Below are positions 36,394 to 45,362 of a DNA stretch of 64,000 bases, piece after piece (positions within the stretch are counted from its first letter, which is position 1; each line of letters opens with the position of its first letter). Both the position numbers and the translations under genes were made by a program. The notes below the pieces were generated by a model. The model did not search any database, was not told the DNA's origin, and worked only from the letters and a program-made list of their open reading frames with translations. Source of the stretch: Pseudomonas sp. R76 (GTDB lineage: Bacteria; Pseudomonadota; Gammaproteobacteria; Pseudomonadales; Pseudomonadaceae); the NCBI RefSeq assembly GCF_009834565.1, contig NZ_CP019428.1, positions 3,596,001-3,660,000 on the forward strand, given 5' to 3'.

Positions 36394-37980
36394 TTGATCT
36401 CCACAGCTAACATCACCATGCAGTTCGGCGCCAAGCCGCTCTTCGAGAATGTCTCGGTCAAATTCGGCGCCGGCAACCGTTATGGTTTGATCGGTGCCAA
36501 CGGTTGCGGCAAGTCGACCTTCATGAAAATCCTTGGCGGCGACCTCGATCCGTCCGGCGGCCAGGTCATGCTGGAGCCGAACGTACGTTTGGGTAAGCTG
36601 CGCCAGGACCAGTTCGCCTACGAAGAATTCACCGTGCTCGACACCGTGATCATGGGCCACGAAGAGCTGTGGAAGGTCAAGGCTGAACGCGACCGCATCT
36701 ACTCGCTGCCGGAAATGAGCGAAGACGACGGCATGGCCGTGGCCGAGCTGGAAACCGAGTTCGCCGAAATGGACGGCTACACTGCCGAATCCCGCGCCGG
36801 TGAGCTGCTGCTGGGCCTGGGCATTCCCCTGGAACAGCACTTCGGCCCGATGAGCGAAGTCTCCCCAGGCTGGAAACTGCGAGTGTTGCTGGCCCAGGCG
36901 CTGTTCTCCGACCCTGAAGTGCTGTTGCTCGACGAACCGACCAACCACTTGGACATCAACACCATTCGCTGGCTGGAAAACATCCTGACCCAGCGTTCCA
37001 GCCTGATGATCATCATCTCTCACGACCGTCACTTCCTGAACAGCGTGTGCACCCACATGGCTGACCTGGACTACGGCGAGCTGCGCCTGTTCCCGGGCAA
37101 CTACGACGAGTACATGACCGTGGCGACCCAGTCCCGCGAGCAACTGCTGTCGGACAACGCCAAGAAGAAGGCGCAGATCTCCGAATTGCAATCGTTCGTC
37201 AGCCGCTTCTCGGCCAACGCCTCGAAAGCCAAGCAGGCCACCTCCCGCGCCAAGGCGATCGACAAGATCCAGCTGGCCGAGGTCAAGCCTTCAAGCCGCG
37301 TGAGCCCGTTCATCCGTTTCGATCAGAACAAGAAGCTGCACCGCCAGGCAGTGATGGTCGAAAAAATGGCCAAGGGTTTCGACGGCAAGCCACTGTTCAA
37401 AGACTTCAGCTTCCAGGTTGAAGCCGGCGAGCGTGTTGCGATCATCGGCCCGAACGGTATCGGCAAGACCACCCTGCTGCGCACCCTGGTCAATGAATTG
37501 ACCCCGGACGCCGGCAGCATCAAGTGGACCGACGCCGCCGAACTGGGCTACTACGCTCAGGACCACGCGCACGACTTCGAAGATGACGTCACGCTGTTCG
37601 ACTGGATGGGTCAGTGGACTCAGGGCGAACAAATGATTCGCGGCACATTGGGCCGCATGCTGTTCTCCAACGACGAGATCCTCAAGTCGGTCAAGGTCAT
37701 CTCCGGCGGTGAGCAAGGCCGCATGCTGTTCGGCAAGCTGATCCTGCAAAAGCCGAACGTGCTGATCATGGACGAACCGACCAACCACTTGGACATGGAA
37801 TCCATCGAAGCGCTGAACCTGGCGCTGGAAAACTACCCGGGCACGCTGATCTTCGTCAGCCACGACCGCGAGTTCGTATCGTCCCTGGCCACCCGCATCA
37901 TCGAGTTGAGCGCCAACGGCGTGATCGACTTCAGCGGCACCTATGACGACTACCTGCGCAGCCAAGGCGTGGTGTTCTAA
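36394..37980 (+). CDS. ybiT: ABC-F ATPase YbiT
   Basis: Soluble tandem-ATPase of the ABC-F group, 528 residues; ABC-F proteins act on the ribosome E site to ease stalled translation. It begins with a TTG, which gives [20 protein letters not shown], collinear with E. coli YbiT. Two Walker A motifs ([12 protein letters not shown] and [12 protein letters not shown]), two Walker B/D-loop blocks ([11 protein letters not shown] and [11 protein letters not shown]) and signature variants (SPGWKLR and SGGEQGR) are intact, with the charged interdomain linker between. AGGTAAAG precedes the start. The gene ends in a terminator enclosed by REP arms. Confidence 0.94.
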   Translation: MISTANITMQFGAKPLFENVSVKFGAGNRYGLIGANGCGKSTFMKILGGDLDPSGGQVMLEPNVRLGKLRQDQFAYEEFTVLDTVIMGHEELWKVKAERDRIYSLPEMSEDDGMAVAELETEFAEMDGYTAESRAGELLLGLGIPLEQHFGPMSEVSPGWKLRVLLAQALFSDPEVLLLDEPTNHLDINTIRWLENILTQRSSLMIIISHDRHFLNSVCTHMADLDYGELRLFPGNYDEYMTVATQSREQLLSDNAKKKAQISELQSFVSRFSANASKAKQATSRAKAIDKIQLAEVKPSSRVSPFIRFDQNKKLHRQAVMVEKMAKGFDGKPLFKDFSFQVEAGERVAIIGPNGIGKTTLLRTLVNELTPDAGSIKWTDAAELGYYAQDHAHDFEDDVTLFDWMGQWTQGEQMIRGTLGRMLFSNDEILKSVKVISGGEQGRMLFGKLILQKPNVLIMDEPTNHLDMESIEALNLALENYPGTLIFVSHDREFVSSLATRIIELSANGVIDFSGTYDDYLRSQGVVF

Positions 37981-37990
37981 GTAACGCCAC

Positions 37991-38182
37991 TGTGGCGAGC
38001 TGGCTTGCTGTGGCGAGCAGGCTTGCCCTGCGTTGGGCTGCGAAGCGGCCCTAAAATCAGACACCGCGTTTTGCCTGGCAGAACGCGGTGTTTTTTTATT
38101 GGGGCTGCTGCGCAGCCCAACGCAGGGCAAGCCTGCTCGCCACAACAAACCCGCCTGCCACAACAAGCCTGCTCGCCACAAT
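37991..38182. repeat. REP array with a perfect 34-bp inverted repeat
   Basis: A 34-bp arm at 38009-38042, beginning TGTGGCGAGCAGGCTTGCCC, is repeated exactly in inverted orientation at 38111-38144. Partial extra units lie outside at 37991-38010 and about 38155-38180. Together they form a four-unit REP cluster following ybiT. Confidence 0.9.
38062..38097 (+). terminator. ybiT terminator nested between REP arms
   Basis: A perfect 9-bp stem (CACCGCGTT 38062-38070, AACGCGGTG 38082-38090) is followed by seven Ts. It lies inside the spacer of the 34-bp REP inverted repeat. Confidence 0.9.
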
Positions 38183-38275
38183 AAACCCAGCCATCAAACA
38201 AACTAGTTAGCCTGCTTCCTTTTCCCCCACGCCCTTGCCATCATGCCGTCACCGCCCGCCCGCGAACGAGTGACC

Positions 38276-39451
38276 ATGCCTGCCGCCGCCCCCAGCTCCC
38301 TGTCGATCACCCTGCAGATCGTCTCTATCGTCTTCTACACCTTCATCGCTTTCATCTGCATCGGCCTGCCGATTGCGGTCATTCCAGGCTATGTGCATGA
38401 GCAGCTGGGCTTCAGCGCCGTGGTCGCCGGGGTCACCATCGGTTCGCAGTACCTGGCCACCCTGCTCAGCCGTCCGATGGCCGGGCGTATGTCCGACAAC
38501 GTCGGCACCAAGCGCGCCATCGTGCTAGGCCTGGCCGGTATTCTGGTCAGTGGCGTGCTGACGTTTTTCGCCACCTTGTTCGAAAGCCTGCCCGCCTTGA
38601 GCCTGGGCATCCTGATCGTCGGCCGGCTGCTGCTGGGTGTGGCCCAAGGCTTGATCGGCGTGGGCACCATCAGCTGGTGCATGGGCGCGGTCGGCACCGA
38701 GCACACGGCGCGCTCGATTTCGTGGAACGGCATCGCCTCTTACGGCGCCATCGCCATCGGCGCGCCGCTGGGCGTGGTGATGGTCGCCGACTATGGCTAC
38801 ACCAGCCTCGGCATCGCCCTCACCGTGTTGGCGGCGTTGGGCCTGGTGCTGATCCGCAATAAGCCCTCGGTGCCGGTGGTACGCGGCGAGCGGCTGCCGT
38901 TTTGGGCGGTGTTCGGGCGTATCGCGCCGTTTGGCACCAGCCTGTGCCTGGCGTCGATTGGCTACGGCACGCTGACCACCTTCATCACCCTGTATTACCT
39001 CAATCGCGGCTGGGCCGGCGCGGCGTACTGCCTCACGGTGTTTGGCCTGTGTTTTATCCTGTCGCGCCTGGTGTTTATCTCCGCCATCAACCGTTTTGGC
39101 GGGTTCACTGCGGCGATTGCCTGCATGACCATCGAAACCCTGGGCCTGACGTTGCTGTGGCTGGCGCCCTCAACAGGCGTGGCCTTGATTGGCGCCGGGC
39201 TGACCGGGTTCGGCTTGTCGCTGGTGTACCCGGCGCTGGGCGTCGAGGCCATCAAACAGGTACCCAATAGCAGCCGTGGCGCCGGGTTGAGTGCGTATGC
39301 GGTGTTTTTTGATCTGGCCCTGGCGATCGCCGGGCCATTGATGGGCGCCGTAGCGCTGAACTTGGGCTACGGCTGGATCTTCTTTTGCGCCGCGCTGCTG
39401 TCGGTCACGGCGCTGGCCCTGACCGTGCTGCTCAAGCGCCGCGCTTACTGA
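38276..39451 (+). CDS. MFS transporter, YhhS-like
   Basis: Twelve-helix major facilitator of about 391 residues, close in pattern to the E. coli YhhS group (LPIAVIPGYVHEQLGFSAVVAG, SRPMAGRMSDNVGTKRAIVLG as motif A, LGVAQGLIGVGTISWCMGAVG). The C-terminal half has FGLSLVYPALGVEAIKQVPN, also typical of that group. The ATG at 38276 is preferred; one at 38243 would add 11 residues. The stop overlaps the stop of the convergent esterase gene by 7 bp. The substrate is not known. Confidence 0.85.
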   Translation: MPAAAPSSLSITLQIVSIVFYTFIAFICIGLPIAVIPGYVHEQLGFSAVVAGVTIGSQYLATLLSRPMAGRMSDNVGTKRAIVLGLAGILVSGVLTFFATLFESLPALSLGILIVGRLLLGVAQGLIGVGTISWCMGAVGTEHTARSISWNGIASYGAIAIGAPLGVVMVADYGYTSLGIALTVLAALGLVLIRNKPSVPVVRGERLPFWAVFGRIAPFGTSLCLASIGYGTLTTFITLYYLNRGWAGAAYCLTVFGLCFILSRLVFISAINRFGGFTAAIACMTIETLGLTLLWLAPSTGVALIGAGLTGFGLSLVYPALGVEAIKQVPNSSRGAGLSAYAVFFDLALAIAGPLMGAVALNLGYGWIFFCAALLSVTALALTVLLKRRAY

Positions 39452-40482
39452 TCGGCGGTCTGTAAACCGGCACGGGTCGATTGGCCCAACGTGTGGGAGA
39501 AGAAGCGCCCCGCCTCTGAAATCAGGTCGCGGTGGATGCCTTCACGGTCAACACCGTCAGCGTCGGTGCAAATAGCGGGCATCGCCACCAATTGGTCGCT
39601 GTCACACGGCGCCATGAACACGAAGTGCCCTGCCCCCGCCAACAGTTTGAAGTCCGGTGGCTCTGGCAGTTTGCGCGCCAGGGCGGCGGCGTTCTTGTCC
39701 ACGGCGACCAATTTGTCGCCATCGCCGCTGTACAGCAGCACCGGCACATGCACATCGGCCAGGGTGTGGCGGCCGAACATCAAGCTCAACGGCGCCATCA
39801 GCATCAACGAATGAATACGCGGGTCGGCCTGGGGTTGCAGGTCGTCACGGTCGACCACCAGCTCACCTTTGGTGGTGCAGGCATCGCGGTCCTCCGGACG
39901 CTCCTGGCAATAGCGACGTAACCGGTCGAAATCCGGCTTGGCGCCGGCCAGGATCAACGCGGTTTCGCCACCGGCCGAGTAACCGATCACGCCCACCTGA
40001 TTAACGTTGACGAACGGTGACAGCATCGGGTCGCCGAGGGTGGCGGTGATGGCTTCGGAGATCTGGATCGGCCGCCCGTACAGGTTGCTCACGGTGCCCA
40101 GGCGGCTGTGATCCTTGTAGTTGTCGCCAGGGTGCAGCACCGCCACCACCACAAACCCCTTGCGCGCCAGGGACGTCGCCAAATCGTGCAGGGCCAGCGG
40201 TGTGCCGGTGTTGCCATGGGACAGCATCAGCATCGGAAAGCGGCCAATGGCGACTTTGGAATCTTCGCTGGCGGCGACGTGATAGGGGCCCAACTGGGTG
40301 CTGTGCTCATCGTCGGTCGACGGATAAAACGCGATGGCCTTCATCGGCTGCGAATCCAGCGGGTCGAGAAAGGTCATGCGATGGAAGCCCACACTCCAAT
40401 GCGGGTGCGGCGCTGGGGCGGCGTGCACTGAAATCAGGCCGCCGAGCAGGGAGAGAACCAAAACAGCACAAAGACGCATCAT
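39445..40482 (-). CDS. Secreted alpha/beta-hydrolase (dienelactone hydrolase/PAF-acetylhydrolase-like)
   Basis: Periplasmic esterase-type enzyme of 345 residues. The ATG at 40482 gives a good signal peptide (LCAVLVLSLLGGLISVHAAP). The nucleophile elbow is VIGYSAGGETAL; LSHGNTG upstream is the oxyanion turn, and GAGHFVFMAP near the C-terminus carries the likely catalytic His. CTTKGELVVDRDDLQ lies in the cap region. Substrate unknown. Its 3' end overlaps the convergent MFS gene by 7 bp, leaving no room for separate terminators. Confidence 0.83.
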   Translation of the reverse strand: MMRLCAVLVLSLLGGLISVHAAPAPHPHWSVGFHRMTFLDPLDSQPMKAIAFYPSTDDEHSTQLGPYHVAASEDSKVAIGRFPMLMLSHGNTGTPLALHDLATSLARKGFVVVAVLHPGDNYKDHSRLGTVSNLYGRPIQISEAITATLGDPMLSPFVNVNQVGVIGYSAGGETALILAGAKPDFDRLRRYCQERPEDRDACTTKGELVVDRDDLQPQADPRIHSLMLMAPLSLMFGRHTLADVHVPVLLYSGDGDKLVAVDKNAAALARKLPEPPDFKLLAGAGHFVFMAPCDSDQLVAMPAICTDADGVDREGIHRDLISEAGRFFSHTLGQSTRAGLQTADQ

Positions 40483-40723
40483 GGGGATGTCCACCTTTGC
40501 TGCGCGGCTACATTCAACACCAGCGGCATGTCTATATGAAAAGTCCATGGTTCAAGGCGCTCGCACCGGTTGATAAACCCATACGTGCATAACCTGGGCC
40601 AAGGTAGTGACAGCGGGCAAACGAAAAAACTCCGTACTCCGGTCGTTTTCAGGCGACCACAATACAGAGTTTAGGCGCCCGGTTTCAGATTGGAACCGGG
40701 CAAAGGCGAAATTTACACAAGCC

Positions 40724-41335
40724 TTACGCGGCGGCGAACAATTGTTCGTTGATGACCACGTTGGCGTCGCTCAGGGCTTTGTTGCGTACTTCTTCACCGT
40801 AGGCCAGGCCTTGGGCGCGGACGAACTCGATGTCTGTGATGCCCAGGAAGCCAAACACCAGCTTCAAATAGTCTTCATGGCCGACGTTGCTTGCCTGGCC
40901 GGCGTGCAGGCCGCCGGCGGTGGACACGATGATCAGTTTCTTGCCACCGCACAGGCCTTCAGGGCCGGCTTCGGTGTAACGGAACGTCTGGCCGGCTACG
41001 GCGATGCGGTCGATCCAGGCCTTGAGCTGCGAAGGCACCGAGAAGTTGTACATCGGCGCGCCAATGACTACGGCGTCGGCCGCGATGAATTCAGCCAGCG
41101 ACGAAGCGCTCAGTTCAGCCTCGTGCTGTTGCACGGCGTCGCGCAATTCGGCAGCGGTGCCCAGGGCGCCCAGGGTCAGGCCGGAAAAGTGGCTGATGCC
41201 TTCGCTTGCCAGGTCACGGTAAGTCACTTCCACACCCGGCTGCGCCGCTTGCCAGGCCTTGACCACACCAGCGCTGAGCTGACGCGAAGCCGAGTTGTCG
41301 CCGAGGATGCTGGAATCGATATGCAACAGTTTCAT
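40724..41335 (-). CDS. azoR: FMN-dependent NADH-azoreductase
   Basis: Flavodoxin-like quinone/azo reductase of 203 residues that transfers two electrons from NADH to quinones or azo dyes. Start [21 protein letters not shown] at 41335 matches Azo[21 protein letters not shown] and the FMN-contacting [10 protein letters not shown] are the family blocks, and [18 protein letters not shown] is the usual C-terminal part. It is divergent from an MFS transporter with 234 bp between the starts, where an operator-like 22-mer also found at a LysR gene 3.9 kb away is located. Confidence 0.93.
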   Translation of the reverse strand: MKLLHIDSSILGDNSASRQLSAGVVKAWQAAQPGVEVTYRDLASEGISHFSGLTLGALGTAAELRDAVQQHEAELSASSLAEFIAADAVVIGAPMYNFSVPSQLKAWIDRIAVAGQTFRYTEAGPEGLCGGKKLIIVSTAGGLHAGQASNVGHEDYLKLVFGFLGITDIEFVRAQGLAYGEEVRNKALSDANVVINEQLFAAA

Positions 41336-41430
41336 GCGGAATCTCCAAGTGAGGATCGCGATGAGGCGACCGAGTGAGGTTAATCCTACACATGAAGCCA
41401 ATAGCCGATTAGACAGCTCAGATGTGATTG

Positions 41431-41452
41431 TTCGTCCTGCCAGCAGGACAAT
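41431..41452. promoter_or_regulatory. Candidate LysR operator between azoR and an MFS gene
   Basis: TTCGTCCTGCCAGCAGGACAAT contains a 7-bp inverted repeat, GTCCTGC facing GCAGGAC. The same 22-bp element with 17 identical positions lies directly before the LysR start at 45332-45353, and the outer 7 and 9 bases are identical. It is 96 bp upstream of azoR and 118 bp upstream of the MFS gene. Confidence 0.55.
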
Positions 41453-41569
41453 CTACAAATGGGCGAAAACCCGATCCAACACGCGTATTGCCCAATCCTC
41501 TGCCGCACTGGATTTCCCCCACGCTTCACTTCATTCTCGCCGGCAGTTCCTACAGCCAGCGGCCACGCC

Positions 41570-42742
41570 ATGCACCCACACACGCCCGCCCTCACCAAGG
41601 GGCTGACCCTTATCCTCGCCATCTGCTGCGGGTTTTCGGTCGCCACGATTTACTACAACCAAGCCATGCTGCCGCTGATTGCCAACACCTTCGAGGTGTC
41701 CACCGCGCATGTCGGGCAAATCGCGATGCTCACGCAGTTGGGCTACGCCAGCGGCCTGCTGCTGTTCGTGCCGCTGGGCGACCGCATCAGCCGGCGCACG
41801 CTGATCCTGGCCGTGCTGTGCATCAACTTCTTTGCTCTGTTGGCCTCGGCCACGGCGCCTTCATATGCCTGGCTGCTGGTCGCGAGCGTGCTGCTGGGGC
41901 TGTCGGGTATCAGTGCGCAGGTGATCATCCCCGCCGCTTCGGACCTGAGTACCGTTGAACAGAAAGGCGCGGTGCTCGGCTTGATGGTCAGCGGCTTGTC
42001 GGCCGGTGGTTTGCTGGCCCGCACCGTCAGCGGCGTGGTCAGCGGCTGGCTGGGCTGGCGCGGCATGTTTGCCGTGGCGGCGGCGCTGGATGTGCTGCTG
42101 TTCATGGCGATCCTGACGCGCATGCCGGTGTCGATCTCGACCAGCAAACTGGCGTATGGCGCCTTGCTCAAATCCCTGTGGGGCCTGGCCCGCCAGTACC
42201 CGACCTTGCGCCAATCGGCCATCAAGGGTGCGTTGGTGTTCGGCGCGTTGAATGTGTTCTGGGGCTCGATGGCGGCCTTGTTGGCATTGCCGCCGTATGG
42301 GTTTTCCAGCGCCCAGGCGGGGCTGCTGGGCCTGTCGGCCATCGTCGGCATCCTCTGCGCATCGACCATCGGCCAACAAACCCGGCGCCATGGGCGTTTG
42401 CTGGAGCGCGCCGGCATCGCCACGGTGCTGGTGGCGTTTGTGCTGATCTACACCCTGGGCCTCAGCGGCTGGTGGTGGCCGATCCTGATCGCGGCGACCT
42501 TTCTCGACCTCGGCAACCGCACCAACCAGTTGGCCAACCAGACCCGCGTATTGGCGCTGGAACCGTCAGCCACCAGCCGCCTGAATACGGTGTTCATGGT
42601 GGTCTACTTTATCGGCGGCGCCGTGGGTTCGGCCGCCGGCGCGTTCGCTTCGGAGCATTACGGCTGGCAAGGCCAGGCGCTGACCGGTGCGGCGTTTGCC
42701 TGGTCGGCATTGCTGCTGACCCTGTTCAAAGCACGAGAGTAA
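41570..42742 (+). CDS. MFS transporter (DHA1 type)
   Basis: Twelve-helix exporter of 390 residues from the ATG at 41570. Helix-1 CCGFSVATIYYNQAMLPLIA and the motif-A block FVPLGDRISRRTLILAVL are clear; the second-half repeat is TIGQQTRRHGRLLERAG. It is divergent from azoR, and an exporter next to a quinone/azo reductase often serves the same xenobiotic response. That link is inference, supported by the shared operator-like element between them. Confidence 0.87.
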   Translation: MHPHTPALTKGLTLILAICCGFSVATIYYNQAMLPLIANTFEVSTAHVGQIAMLTQLGYASGLLLFVPLGDRISRRTLILAVLCINFFALLASATAPSYAWLLVASVLLGLSGISAQVIIPAASDLSTVEQKGAVLGLMVSGLSAGGLLARTVSGVVSGWLGWRGMFAVAAALDVLLFMAILTRMPVSISTSKLAYGALLKSLWGLARQYPTLRQSAIKGALVFGALNVFWGSMAALLALPPYGFSSAQAGLLGLSAIVGILCASTIGQQTRRHGRLLERAGIATVLVAFVLIYTLGLSGWWWPILIAATFLDLGNRTNQLANQTRVLALEPSATSRLNTVFMVVYFIGGAVGSAAGAFASEHYGWQGQALTGAAFAWSALLLTLFKARE

Positions 42743-42785
42743 CCCTGTGGCAGCGGGCCTGTTGTGTCTAGCGGGCTCCTCGCAA

Positions 42786-43712
42786 TCAATGCGACGACAC
42801 ATAAATCGACGCCGACGTAGGCGCCGGCAACGCGTACGTGCGTTTCATCCACTGGATCTCTTCCTGTGGTGTGCGCCCGAAAAAGCGTTTGAATTCCCGG
42901 CTGAACTGCGAGGCGCTTTCATAGCCGACCTGGGCACACGCCGTGGCGGCGGTGATGTCGTTGCGCAGCATCAACAAGCGCGCCTGGTGCAGGCGCGTGG
43001 ACTTGAGGTATTGCATCGGTGAGGTGTCGGTAACCGTGCGAAAGTGCGCATGAAAACTCGGCACGCTCATCATCGCTTCCGCCGCCAGCGCCTCCACGTC
43101 CAGGTGCTGGTGGTAACACCCATGAATCTTGCGGATCGCCCGCGCTACCTTGCCGAACTGGCCCTGGCGGTTGAGCGCGGCGCGCATCGAACCGCCCTGC
43201 TCGCCCGTGATGATCCGGTAGTAAATCTCGCGCACCAGCGACGGGCCGAGGATGAGCGCCTCCATCGGCGTATTCATGGCCTCCAGAAAACGCAGCAGCG
43301 ACTCACTAAGCTTGTCATCCATGGGCGATGAATACATGCCGCGAGGCCTGGCCTCGACAGACGCGGGGAAATCGTCCAATGCCAGCATCAATTCGGCCGC
43401 CAGGGTGAAATCCAGTCGCAGGTACACCGCCAGCATGGGTTCTTCTTCAGTGGCCTCGGTCTCCATAGTGAATGGCACCGGCACCGATACCACCAGGTAG
43501 TGCTGGGCGTCATACAGGTAAATCTCATCGCCCAGGTAACCGCGCTTGCGCCCCTGGCAGACAATCACAATGCCTGGGTCGTAGAGCACCGGCACCCGGT
43601 GCAAAGGCCGATTCGAACGCAGGAAGCGCACGTCGTCCAGCGCGGTCAGGTTATAGCCTTCGACAGGCGCCAAGCGGCCCATCAACTCGATGATTCGTTG
43701 CGTGCGTCCCAT
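42786..43712 (-). CDS. AraC-family regulator (AraC_N type)
   Basis: Regulator of 308 residues with an AraC_N ligand domain (VLYDPGIVIVCQGRKRGYLG, YLVVSVPVPF) and C-terminal double HTH (LDVEALAAEAMMSVPSFHAHF and ITAATACAQVGYESASQFSREF). The FKRFFGRTPQEE end is standard. It is divergent from the aldehyde dehydrogenase gene with 158 bp between starts; this regulator subgroup commonly sits beside the oxidoreductase it controls, so it is the likely regulator of that gene. Confidence 0.9.
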   Translation of the reverse strand: MGRTQRIIELMGRLAPVEGYNLTALDDVRFLRSNRPLHRVPVLYDPGIVIVCQGRKRGYLGDEIYLYDAQHYLVVSVPVPFTMETEATEEEPMLAVYLRLDFTLAAELMLALDDFPASVEARPRGMYSSPMDDKLSESLLRFLEAMNTPMEALILGPSLVREIYYRIITGEQGGSMRAALNRQGQFGKVARAIRKIHGCYHQHLDVEALAAEAMMSVPSFHAHFRTVTDTSPMQYLKSTRLHQARLLMLRNDITAATACAQVGYESASQFSREFKRFFGRTPQEEIQWMKRTYALPAPTSASIYVSSH

Positions 43713-43870
43713 GCTGCAAGGCTCCTGGGGAAAACCGCACGTTACTGCGCAAACATCGCCGTGGCTACGCGCTCATAGGAATAGGCAATCAGCACATTGG
43801 AATGGATATTCGCTCGCAGCGCCCGTTTCCGTAGCCTGAATTAGCACATTCAGCCCCCGGAGATTGCCTC

Positions 43871-45250
43871 ATGCTTATCGTCTACAACCCCGCCACCGGC
43901 GAAGAAATCGGCCGCGTTGCCAAGAACACCTCAGCCGAGGTCAAGGCGGCGGTCGACCGCACCTGCGCGGCCTTCCCTGCATGGTCCTCCAGGCTGGCCA
44001 AGGAGCGCAGCGAGATCCTGCGCCGCTGGCACGACGCGGTAAAAGCCGACAAGGAAGCCTTCGCCGAACTGCTGTGCCGCGAAAACGGCAAGTGCCTGAC
44101 CGAAGCCCGCGGCGAAATCGACTACGGCCTGGGCTTTATCGAGTGGTACGCCGAAGAAGCCAAGCGCGTGTATGGCGACACCATTCCCACCCACGACCGC
44201 AACGCCAACGTGGTGGTGACCAAGGAAGCCGTCGGCCCGGTCGCGGCGATCACGCCGTGGAACTTCCCCTTCATGATGATCACGCGCAAAGTCGCCACGG
44301 CCCTGGCAGCCGGCTGCACCATGGTGATCAAGCCTGCCGAAGACACGCCGCTGACCGCCTTCAAGCTGCTGGAATACGCACGCAAGGCCGGTATCGAACC
44401 CGGTGTGCTGGAAGTGGTGGTCGGCGACCCCAAGGAGATCGGCCTGATCTTCACCGGTGACCCACGCATTCGCAAAATCACTTTTACCGGCTCCACCGGC
44501 GTCGGCAAATTGCTCGCGGCGCAATGCGCGGCCACCCTCAAGAAAATGACTCTGGAGCTGGGCGGCAACGCGCCGTTTATCGTGTTCCAGGACGCCAACC
44601 TCGATGAGGCGGTCAAGGGCTTGGTCAGCGCCAAGCTGCGTAATTCCGGCCAGGTGTGCATCTCGCCGAACCGCATCTTTGTGCAGCACAGCATCCTTGA
44701 AGATTTCATCAAACGCGTGAAGGCCGCCGTCGCCAAGATCGACGTGGATCAAGGCCTGCGCGAAGACTTTGTGGTCGGCCCGCTGGTCAATCAACTGGGC
44801 TTCGACAAAGTCGTGCGCCTGGTCGAAGACGCCAGGGCCGCGGGCGCCAAGGTGCTGATGGGCGGCAAGCCCCACGCCAGAGGTGGGCTGTTCTACGAGC
44901 CGACCGTATTGACCGGTTTGCAGGACGACTCACCGCTGGCCACCGGAGAAATTTTCGGCCCGGTATTCGCCATTTATTCGTTCAAGGATGAACAGGAAGT
45001 GATTGCCCGCGCCAACCAGACCGAGTTCGGCCTGGTTGCCTACGCCTACACCAGCGCACTGGGGCGTTCGTTGCGCCTGTCACGCCAGCTGGAAGCCGGC
45101 ATGGTGATTCTCAACTCGGGTTCGGTGGGCACTGCGTCGATTCCGTTTGGCGGCATCAAGCAGTCCGGTTATGGCCGCGAAGGCAGCTATTACGGGATCG
45201 AAGAGTACGTGCATGTGAAGTATGTGCTGATGGCCGGCGCGCAGTTCTAA
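43871..45250 (+). CDS. NAD(P)-dependent succinate-semialdehyde dehydrogenase-type enzyme
   Basis: Aldehyde dehydrogenase of 459 residues, oxidising a short-chain semialdehyde, most like the shorter Sad/GabD-type enzymes. Cofactor and catalytic sites are intact: PWNFPFMMITRKV, FTGSTGVGKLLA, the general base in LELGGNAPFIVF and the nucleophilic Cys in NSGQVCISPNRIF. The C-terminal PFGGIKQSGYGREGSYYGIE is the usual oligomerisation end. It is read divergently from an AraC regulator and closed by a strong terminator. Succinate semialdehyde as substrate is the family default, not proven. Confidence 0.9.
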   Translation: MLIVYNPATGEEIGRVAKNTSAEVKAAVDRTCAAFPAWSSRLAKERSEILRRWHDAVKADKEAFAELLCRENGKCLTEARGEIDYGLGFIEWYAEEAKRVYGDTIPTHDRNANVVVTKEAVGPVAAITPWNFPFMMITRKVATALAAGCTMVIKPAEDTPLTAFKLLEYARKAGIEPGVLEVVVGDPKEIGLIFTGDPRIRKITFTGSTGVGKLLAAQCAATLKKMTLELGGNAPFIVFQDANLDEAVKGLVSAKLRNSGQVCISPNRIFVQHSILEDFIKRVKAAVAKIDVDQGLREDFVVGPLVNQLGFDKVVRLVEDARAAGAKVLMGGKPHARGGLFYEPTVLTGLQDDSPLATGEIFGPVFAIYSFKDEQEVIARANQTEFGLVAYAYTSALGRSLRLSRQLEAGMVILNSGSVGTASIPFGGIKQSGYGREGSYYGIEEYVHVKYVLMAGAQF

Positions 45251-45268
45251 GTGCTTGACCACTGCCAA

Positions 45269-45299
45269 AGCGAGTGCCCACAAGGCACTCGCTTTTTTT
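45269..45299 (+). terminator. Rho-independent terminator
   Basis: Perfect 10-bp stem (AGCGAGTGCC 45269-45278, GGCACTCGCT 45284-45293), 5-base loop and seven Ts. It ends the aldehyde dehydrogenase transcript. Confidence 0.93.
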
Positions 45300-45331
45300 G
45301 TAGTGGATTTGCCCTCGCCAGACGCGGATGA

Positions 45332-45353
45332 TTCGTCCCACTGACAGGACAAT
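45332..45353. promoter_or_regulatory. Candidate autoregulatory LysR operator
   Basis: TTCGTCCCACTGACAGGACAAT ends 9 bp before the LysR ATG and shares 17 of 22 positions with 41431-41452 in the azoR/MFS intergenic region. Overlap with the ribosome-binding region suggests autorepression. The regulator-site link is inferred. Confidence 0.5.
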
Positions 45354-45362
45354 AGGTTGCCC

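Noticed and set aside
12590..38182. REP-type inverted repeats as CRISPR or attachment sites
   Set aside because: They are simple facing pairs with no regularly spaced array, no cas genes and no integrase nearby; they match the common intergenic REP pattern of Pseudomonas.
40677..40701. An 8-bp hairpin (GCCCGGTT/AACCGGGC) between azoR and the esterase gene as azoR terminator
   Set aside because: It lies 23 bp past the azoR stop but lacks a U tract on the minus strand, so it is left as an unassigned hairpin.
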